DNA from: Atrina japonica
Taxonomy: Eukaryota; Mollusca; Bivalvia; Pterioida; Pinnidae
Assembly: GCA_030159075.1 (NCBI GenBank)
Contig: BROG01000258.1
Coordinates: 372,001-436,000 of the forward strand
DNA: 64,000 nucleotides
Reading direction: 5' to 3'
The translations under genes and the position numbers were made by a program. Below are positions 57,043-64,000 of this stretch, in pieces; positions within the stretch are counted from its first letter, which is position 1, and each line of letters starts with the position of its first letter. A model generated the notes under the pieces. The model was given only the letters and a program-made list of their open reading frames with translations, was not told the origin of the DNA and did not search any database.

Positions 57043-57290
57043 GGGGCCTCCGTGTCGAGTGGTTAAAACAGACCCTTTAAACCTTGACGCCTTTCGCCCC
57101 TAGCCATTGAGGGTTCGAGGTCTTCTAGAACCTCTGCTGGTTTTGTGAGAATGTCTATCAGTTTATTTGCGGAAGATTGTTGGTCTTTTCCCGAGTTTTA
57201 ACCAGTTTCTTTCATCCATCATTAAACACTGGCCAGTACCGTATGACTTAAAATGAGTTTAGTGTAAAACAAGAATCAATTAACATTCGA
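57043..57290 (+). mobile_element. tRNA-headed SINE inside the ancient Naiad
   Basis: GGGGCCTCCGTGTCGAGTGG starts a Ser/Leu-tRNA-like head. A box GTGTCGAGTGGTTAA (57052-57066), B box GGGTTCGAGGTC (57111-57122). The body contains TTCTTTCATCCATCATTAA and ACACTGGCCAGTACCG, resembling mollusc SINE tails with a GGCCGCCGT-type core (inference). Pol III would transcribe it. Its 3' end is uncertain. Confidence 0.62.
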
Positions 57291-57774
57291 ACTCAGTGTG
57301 AAACTGTATAAGGTCATTTGATCAAACACAACTTTTCATATACTTGTGGTGATAGTTTGTCACTAATAACTTTAATCATGCATATGAAATGGTCCTGCAG
57401 TCAACAGGCAGTGGTATTTAGATCAAATGTTATAGAATGATTGGATGTTGAACACGTCTAGCATGCCAGTTCATTAGGAAGATATAAACACCATATGACA
57501 GTGACAAAAAATAGTACTAGATGAAAGTGTAAAGTTCTTTGGAAAGTCTAAATACCCACCCATGTCTATATCAATTCAAATGTGCACGTGTGAAGCACGT
57601 GTGCTGGATTTGTGTGGTATATTTAATTTCGAATCGCTTAAGACATATCGTATTCACATAAGTTTGAAAACCGGCTCTATTGATTGAAGATCATACAAAA
57701 GATCGTTGTTATATCTAAATGCTAAATTGAAATATATCACTGCCTTTTCCTCTTCTAATTTAGAAATCCGAATA

Positions 57775-58115
57775 AAAATTGTATCATATAAATAAAGTCT
57801 GGATCATATAGATAAAGTCTGGATCATTTGAATAAAGTCTATATAATATGTATAAAGTCTGGATCATATGAATAAAGTCTGTATCATATGAATAAAGTCT
57901 GTACCATATGAATAAAGTCTGTATCATATGAATAAAGTCTGTACCATATGAATAAAGTCTGTATCATATGAATGAAGTCTGGATCATATGAATAAAGTCT
58001 GGATCATATGAATAAAGTCTGGATCATATGAATGAAGTCTGGATCATATGAATAAAGTCTGGATCATATGAATAAAGTCTGGATCATATGAATAAAGTTT
58101 GGATCATATGAGTAA
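57775..58115. repeat. 20-bp tandem repeat derived from RT coding sequence
   Basis: About 17 units of GGATCATATGAATAAAGTCT with variants GTATCATATG and GTACCATATG. In intact copies the same place reads GAATGAAGTCTGCTTCGTAT then GAATAAAGG, so one coding segment (SYEADFI codons) has been amplified. Confidence 0.88.
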
Positions 58116-58235
58116 AGGGACATGTCACCTACAAGGCGCACGGTTGGTTCCAATAGTTTGCTGAAAAAAATTGTCTCCATAGACTGTAGATGTATTGTAA
58201 TAAGATACGTCAGCTATTCCTACAATTAAGCAATG

Positions 58236-58439
58236 CGATGTATACCATTTGGTCATATTGTTCAGTGTTTGTCATCGTGTCGATCATATTGCATTCTACA
58301 CGGTCATTTTAAATAATGACTAATACCACTTAGGGTAAACAAGTCCTATAGCGGGTCATTGTCTTCTATGTGGATATTTGAATATGTGACTGATAGGAGC
58401 TGTTCAACATTGATTTAGGCTGTTTAACACCAAATTAAA
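58236..58439. other. Spacer between two Naiad remnants
   Basis: Nothing recognised. Confidence 0.35.
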
Positions 58440-59360
58440 CCCTTAAAATCTCAATTTGTCATTATATTGGGGTGTTCTGTGAGAAATGTTTTCCAACATA
58501 TTGTCAGCATTCCAATGGGTACCAATTGTCCACCTCTTTTGGCTGACATCTTTTTGTATTCATATGAAGCGGAATTTATACACTTTCTGCTCTCCAAAGG
58601 AAACAAACAGTTAGCATCTCGGTTCAATTTTCTTACCGGTATATCGATGACGTCCTGTCCATAAATAATTTAGAATTTCAGAATAACCTCGGTCAGATAT
58701 ATCCTTGTGAGCTAATCATCAATGAGACGACAGAAAGCAATACACCAGCTTCTTACCTAGATTGGAAAGGACGGTCAACTTCACACTTCCCTGACAAACG
58801 CGACGCTTTAAATTTCCATATCACGAACTTCCCATTTCTACGTAGTAATATCCATCTTCTGCCTATGGCGTTTTCATTTTACAACTTATACCTTTTGCCA
58901 GGGCATGCTCTTCTCACGAATGTTTTATTCTGAGAGCGAAACGACTCGCCAATAAACTACTTACACAAGGTTACGTTGTTGAACGCTAGAAATCGCCGTT
59001 TAAGAAATTTTATATTCTTGTTAAACATTATGAAGTCCCCCTCTCAATAACATTAGATAGATTTCTGGAGCATGGCCACAGACGGTGACTCCCCAATCGT
59101 GCTTTTCACCGAACTTGACCTCTTCACCAAACTTGACCTTTTCACCGAATTTGGCCCGTTCATCGTTCTAGAAAGGTTTCCGTGGAACATTTACGACGGC
59201 TGTGGCATGCCAGCAGAGGAAGCTGACTCCTTCAGGACACCTGGCCCTATCCCGTTTGGGATTTGCAATTGTTCTTCATGTTGAGGCCATTGCACATCTA
59301 ATTCATTGTTTTCTGATGAACTTAAGCTTCGATTATTAATTGATACTTCTTCATTTTTAC
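58440..59360 (+). pseudogene. Naiad family 2 3' copy
   Basis: 5'-truncated near VFQHIVSIPMGTNCPPLL (58490-58545, motif B), then FLYSYEAEFIHFLLSKGNKQ, LASRFNF and motif C with a frameshift (ATATCGATGACG). Several small deletions through the LYDKRDxF block, AKRLANKLLTQGYVVER, then a TGA in HGHRR-TGA. The Cys tail (59072-59284) reads KLDLFTEFGPFIVLERFPW, NIYDGCGMPAEEADSFRTPG, CNCSSC and TGA. The first Cys of CxxC is Tyr. The 3' UTR continues to about 59360. Confidence 0.82.
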
Positions 59361-59969
59361 TTTGATAGTTTCTTGATTTTCAGGGACATGTAGGTTGTTT
59401 TACTGACTTAAAGTAGACGTGGCAAACTTCAACTGATTTCAACACAATTTGCTATACTGTTTTTGTGTTAAAACGTACCTTTTGACAGCTTTTATAGTAA
59501 TTAAGGCTATACACCACTAAAATACACGTATATAAACAATACAATAATACTGATAGCAATTATTTCTAAATGGTTCATGTTATAAACAAAATTGACCTGA
59601 CTCATTACGTAACTGTGTGTCGATAGACAATACATGTGTTCTTCTAATGACAACTCTTTGTAGTCAATTCTTGCTTCATGAATAATATCAGCAAATATTT
59701 CAAATAAAAGTTAGATGCGCATGCTTTTCACAATTCCAATTCAAACTTGATATTTGTTCTTATGTAATGTACACAAAAGCATAAAAGGTAAACTACGACA
59801 CATTGACTTCAAAATATAATTTATTCCAATGTAATTTATCTTCCGTTATTTTGTATTGACGATCATGTTCTAGAGTGAGTGTGTATACGTGTTACGTATC
59901 ATGGTTGTTATCAGACAAGTTTCATCTGAGAACAAATTATTTATTACACCAAATATTTGACAAAAAAGG
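59361..59969. other. Gene-less stretch
   Basis: Nothing recognised. Confidence 0.4.
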
Positions 59970-61580
59970 TATAAAAACCTCTAATGAACAAAACTGATAT
60001 AGACAATTTAATAACCTCTAGTGAACAAAACTGATATAGACAATTTAACAACCTCTAATAAACAAAATTGATATAGACAATTTAAAAACTTATTATGGAC
60101 AAAATTAATGTGGACAATTTAATAACCGCTAATAAACAAAACAGATGTAGAGAATTTAAAAACCTCTAATGAACAAAATTGATGTAAACATTATAACAAT
60201 CTATAATGGACAAAACTGGTAGAGATAATTTATCAACCTCTAATGAACAAAATTTATGTGGACAATTTAACAACCTCTAATGAACAAAACTGATATAGAC
60301 AATTTAACAACCTATAATGAACAAAACTAAAGTAGACAATTTGATAACCTCTAATGAACAAAACTGATGTAGATAATTTAACAACCTCTATTGAACAAAG
60401 AGGATGAAGGCAATTTAATAACATGTACTGGACAAAGCTGATGTAGACAATTTGACAACCTTTAAGGAACAAAACTAATGTAGTCATTTTAACGACCTCT
60501 AATGAACAAAAATAATGCGAACAAATGGACAAAACTGATGTAGACAATTTGACAACCTTTAAGGAAGAAAACTGATGTAGACAATTTGACAACCTTTAAG
60601 GAACAAAACTAATGTAGTCATTTTAACGACCTCTAATGAACAAAAATAATGCGAACAAATGGACGAAACTGATGTAGACAATTTGACAACCTTTAAGGAA
60701 GAAAACTGATGTAGACAATTTGACAACCTTTAAGGAACAAAACTGATGTAGTCATTTTAACGACCTCTAATGAACAAAAATAATGCGAACAAATGGACAA
60801 AACTGATGTAGACAATTTGACAACCTTTAAGGAAGAAAACTGATGTAGACAATTTGACAACCTTTAAGGAACAAAACTGATGTAGTCATTTTAACGACCT
60901 CTAATGAACAAAAATAATGCGAACAATTTAACAGCCTATAATGGACAAAACTGATGTAGACAATTTAAGAACTTCTAATGAACAAAAGTGATGTAGAAAT
61001 TATAACAACCTCAAATCATATGTAACGTTTTAACAACCTGTAATGGACAAAAATAATTTAGACAATTTAACAACCTGTAATGGACAAAAATAATGTCGAC
61101 AATTTAACAACCTGTAATGGACAAAACTAATGTGTTCAATTTACCAACCTATAATGGACAAAACTGATGTAGACAATTCAACGTCTAATGAGCAAAATTG
61201 ATGTAGACAATTTAACAAACTATAGTGGACAAAACTAATTTAATAACCTTTAATGAACAAATGTAATATAGAGAATTTAACAACCTCTAATGATGAAAAT
61301 TAATGTAGACAATTCAACAACCTATAATGGATAAAACTGTTGCAGACAATTTAGCAACCTCTGATAACTAAACTGATGTAGACAATATAACAACATCTAA
61401 TGAACAAAACTAATGAAGACAATTTAACAAACTTTAATGGACAAAACTGACGTAGACAGGTTAACAACATCTAATGGACAAAACTGATGTAGACAATTTA
61501 ACAACCTCTACATGACAAACTATATGTAACAATTTAACAACATCTACGGTACAAATTCTATGTAGACCATCAACTATCTC
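59970..61580. repeat. Minisatellite, about 35-37 bp unit, with 134-bp higher-order repeat
   Basis: About 40 degenerate units of AATGAACAAAACTGATGTAG + ACAATTTAACAACCTCT. Within 60,470-60,930 a four-unit block repeats with 134-bp spacing, with its marker GCGAACAAATGGAC at 60517, 60651 and 60785, plus a partial marker at about 60919. The 112-codon minus frame at 60254-60592 is repeat read-through. Confidence 0.92.
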
Positions 61581-61624
61581 TATAAGACAGGATCCGCGTA
61601 GACTATACAGAGATTGAAAGAAAA

Positions 61625-62010
61625 ACTAGAATTAATTGATGTAAACTAGGTTTAACAGAGAATAACCAGGTTAAACTATGGCAAAAGCACAGAAATTAGT
61701 TATACCTAGTTTTTTCTCGAGATAAACCTACATTGACTGAGAAAACTAAGTTTAATTGCGCAAAGTTACATTAATGGGTATTGGTGCATTTAAACTTAGT
61801 TTTCCTTAGATAAACCTAGTTTTTCTATTGCTTCTTCAAATTTCAATGCCAGAATCACGGAAAATCTAGGATTTACTAAGTAAAAATTGGTTTTCAACTG
61901 AAGAAAAAATAAGTTTAACTAAGAAATACTAGGTTTAACTAAGAAATACGAGGTTTAACTAAGAAATACTAGGTTTAACTAAGAAATACTAGGTTTAACT
62001 CATTTAAGTG
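61625..62010. repeat. AACTGAGAAAAACTAGGTTT motif cluster with 20-bp array
   Basis: Dispersed copies of the 20-bp motif in both orientations, then a clean array of four to five units (AACTAAGAAATACTAGGTTT) at about 61916-62000. Confidence 0.8.
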
Positions 62011-63039
62011 ATTTTGATGTGTCATACATGATGTAGACTATGACCTTGGATATCAATCTCACAAATCTCATCATTGAATTAGTGAATTAATACAATGGGC
62101 CAAAGTTCATAATTAATTCCCCTCGAACATATTTCCATTCTGTAACTAAAATCTGGGGAAGCTTTCAGAAAATCCCATAACATACTCTAGATATTACTTT
62201 TGGAGTTTCTGTACCGAATACCAGCAAAATACCATGACAGATAAGAAACTTATTATCTATGTAAGACATGTCATTTCTGGGAAAATCAATGTTTAAGTTT
62301 TAATTCGAAACAGATCATTGCTGCGCTCGTACAAAGTTCATTGCTAATGAATGGGTATACACGGTTTTATCAAAATTGCTACAACGATTACAAGAAAGCA
62401 TAAAGAACCGGCAGGTGGACGGAATGTAAACAATAATGACGGCCGCATAAAAAACAAACCAACTGGTCAGATCTTATTCTTAGCATTTTGCAGCACCCAC
62501 GTCTATGCTCCTATGTTAAATCATATAAGCAGCGTGTTCATCTACTACTATTATCTTTGATTGACTGGGAGTAATAAATGAATGCTTTTTATGAATTAAA
62601 GATCATTTCATAAAGACTGTTTTGACTGTTATAGATATTGATTAGTGATATTACAACAATACATAACACTTGTATTGTTCCTCATCAACGAACTGCATCA
62701 TCGTAACTTGACACCTGTACTTCATATTTTTTATGCTAATTCGAGATATCCACAGATTTAATTTAACACGTGAAGGGACTGTGTTTAAACTAACGTGACT
62801 AGGGCATTATCATTGACTATCGTATATAACACAAAAATATTGAATCACTATTGATGTTTAAAAAACAACAATTTGCGGAATCATAACAGGTTTCTAAGAT
62901 CTGGTAATTTCGTGCTCACTGCATAAACTTTACAGAGCAAAGCTTATATATTTCATTGAGTTTTATTTTGATATTGTTTAAAAGGATAGCAGGGAATACA
63001 GTTGGAAAGCAAACAGATGGCAAATTTCCTACGCAATAA
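62011..63039. other. Gene-less stretch
   Basis: Nothing recognised. The 69-codon frame at 62351-62560 has no motif. Confidence 0.4.
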
Positions 63040-63215
63040 AGATATCACACTGACTCACACACAAACGCACGTACGCATGCGCACATATACAAACACACAT
63101 GCACACATACAAGCACACACAGACAAACGCACGCACACGTATATACAAACACACACAAAAATTCACAAATACACATACACAAAAAACAGAAAGACGTAAA
63201 CACACATACACACAT
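63040..63215. repeat. (CA)-rich degenerate microsatellite
   Basis: Imperfect ACACAnACAC repeats. Open frames on both strands (THTQTH, VCVCLY) are read-through. Confidence 0.85.
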
Positions 63216-64000
63216 AATTATCCACTTTACTCGACTTATATCATTTGATATTTGATATTTTATGATGAATGGTTTTTGGCAGCGGATTTATAATTCATTG
63301 AAAACAAATACATTGAATTCCTCTTAATCGCATAGTCAAAATGTCGGAGAAAATTAATAACAGGAATATGTTATTAACAGGAATAGGGTATTTTAGTGAA
63401 CAATGATGATTTTTTTTTGAATTAGTCATTTCAGTTGTGTGTATAATACTATTTTAAATATTTTAAACATCCTAGGTACATTAGTTTTGGAATATTATTC
63501 AGCATTAAGGTAATAAAATATCATAGAGGAAAAATTTTAATTATGTTTAAACAAAATCAAACTCTGGTGCACTTTCAAAAATCTTTATTTTAAAATCTCT
63601 AAAATGTCTCCATTTACTGGAAAAATGTCCTCTGTGGCGGACATGGTGAAAAAGCTATATCATTTTAATAGAGGATATAAACAACAGACATTTGTCAAAT
63701 AACAAGCACTTCTATTTCTATTTCTTAAATTTGAACGGAATTGTGTTCAACATATCAAGCGATCGCCAAAAACATAAGTTCAAGCGAAAAATATAATGTT
63801 TATGCATGACCATCTTTGACAGAACATACTTTGAATCACTGCAATGTTTTAACCATTCTTGACGCTAGGCTGCTAGTGCATTAATTATGCTAATTAGTCT
63901 TCTAGGATCACGCATCTTCTGGGATATTAAGAGTAATCACGTCACACAGTTTATGGATTTCATGGTCAATTAAAGTAATTTAATGCAAAGGCCATTTACA
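63216..64000. other. Gene-less stretch to window end
   Basis: AT-rich, no feature supported. Confidence 0.4.

Larger units (their letters stand above)
56870..58235 (-). mobile_element. Ancient Naiad family 1-like copy with SINE and internal minisatellite
   Basis: Minus-strand remnants in element order: motif B (GGAACCAACCGTGCGCC region, 58130-58160), RT palm (57440-57775: blocks of AYGVYIS, LYD, and IYP-like codons), thumb snippet (57360-57440), then tail and pseudo-LTR (56870-57035, LTSPRHLIPYYF). Heavily substituted. A SINE (57043-57290) splits tail from thumb, and a 20-bp expansion sits in the SYEADF codons. Confidence 0.7.

Noticed and set aside
57043..57125. tRNA gene (Ser/Leu-like)
   Set aside because: A and B boxes are present but no proper anticodon arm or acceptor pairing, and SINE body sequence follows. 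Called as SINE.
60254..60592. 112-codon minus-strand open frame
   Set aside because: Repeat read-through of the 36-bp minisatellite.

Overview
This looks like about 64 kb of an AT-rich animal genome, most likely a mollusc and probably a bivalve. The reasons are the mix of elements: very abundant Naiad-type Penelope-like retroelements, a short hammerhead-ribozyme repeat in tandem units, tRNA-headed SINEs, long (TC)n, (GT)n and (AAT)n microsatellites, and many minisatellites. The taxon is an inference. I recognise no intact host gene, rRNA or functional tRNA. The window reads as an intergenic or intronic landscape built by repeats.

The main theme is a Penelope-like element (PLE) with permuted domains. 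In its best copy (1025-4440) the order is: direct pseudo-LTR, N-terminal GIY-YIG-type endonuclease, linker with a CxC motif, reverse transcriptase (motif A DFSTLYTT, motif B GIPMGTNCAP, motif C RYIDD), short Cys-rich tail, second pseudo-LTR. Endonuclease upstream of RT plus the CxC linker is the signature of the Naiad clade. Two clear families occur. Naiad family 1 is at 1-4.4 kb, 7.4-7.9 kb, 22.3-25.2 kb, 29.2-31.5 kb, 37.7-39.9 kb, 49.5-51.8 kb, 53.2-53.8 kb and 55.2-56.1 kb, with an ancient copy at 56.9-58.2 kb. Naiad family 2 is at 6.2, 16.4, 44.5-46.8 and 58.4-59.4 kb. A third, badly decayed RT tail lies at 27.8-28.1 kb. At least six short 3'-end (pseudo-LTR) fragments are scattered about. 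All copies are 5'-truncated, frameshifted or deleted, and several form head-to-tail tandem partial copies.

A second family is a roughly 280-345 bp repeat arranged as three head-to-tail units at 6.88-8.17 kb, with a single copy inside a Naiad at 23.27-23.55 kb and relatives at 5.95 and 52.1 kb. Its minus strand carries what I read as a type I hammerhead ribozyme: a CTGATGA core, GAAA, a short stem III ending in GTC, and a complementary 6-bp stem I. This matches the architecture of metazoan retrozymes, and it sits beside PLEs that could supply an RT.

The rest is secondary. There are foldback elements at 4.95, 14.1 and 28.2 kb, a TIR element with an apparent CAG duplication inside a Naiad (50.61-51.46 kb), a roughly 700 bp interspersed repeat (20.9, 25.2 and 26.1 kb), minisatellites (0.5, 20.1, 48-49.4 and 60-61.6 kb) and microsatellites. 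Tandem expansions of 20, 35 and 40 bp have also arisen inside transposable elements. Nested insertions give a readable relative chronology.
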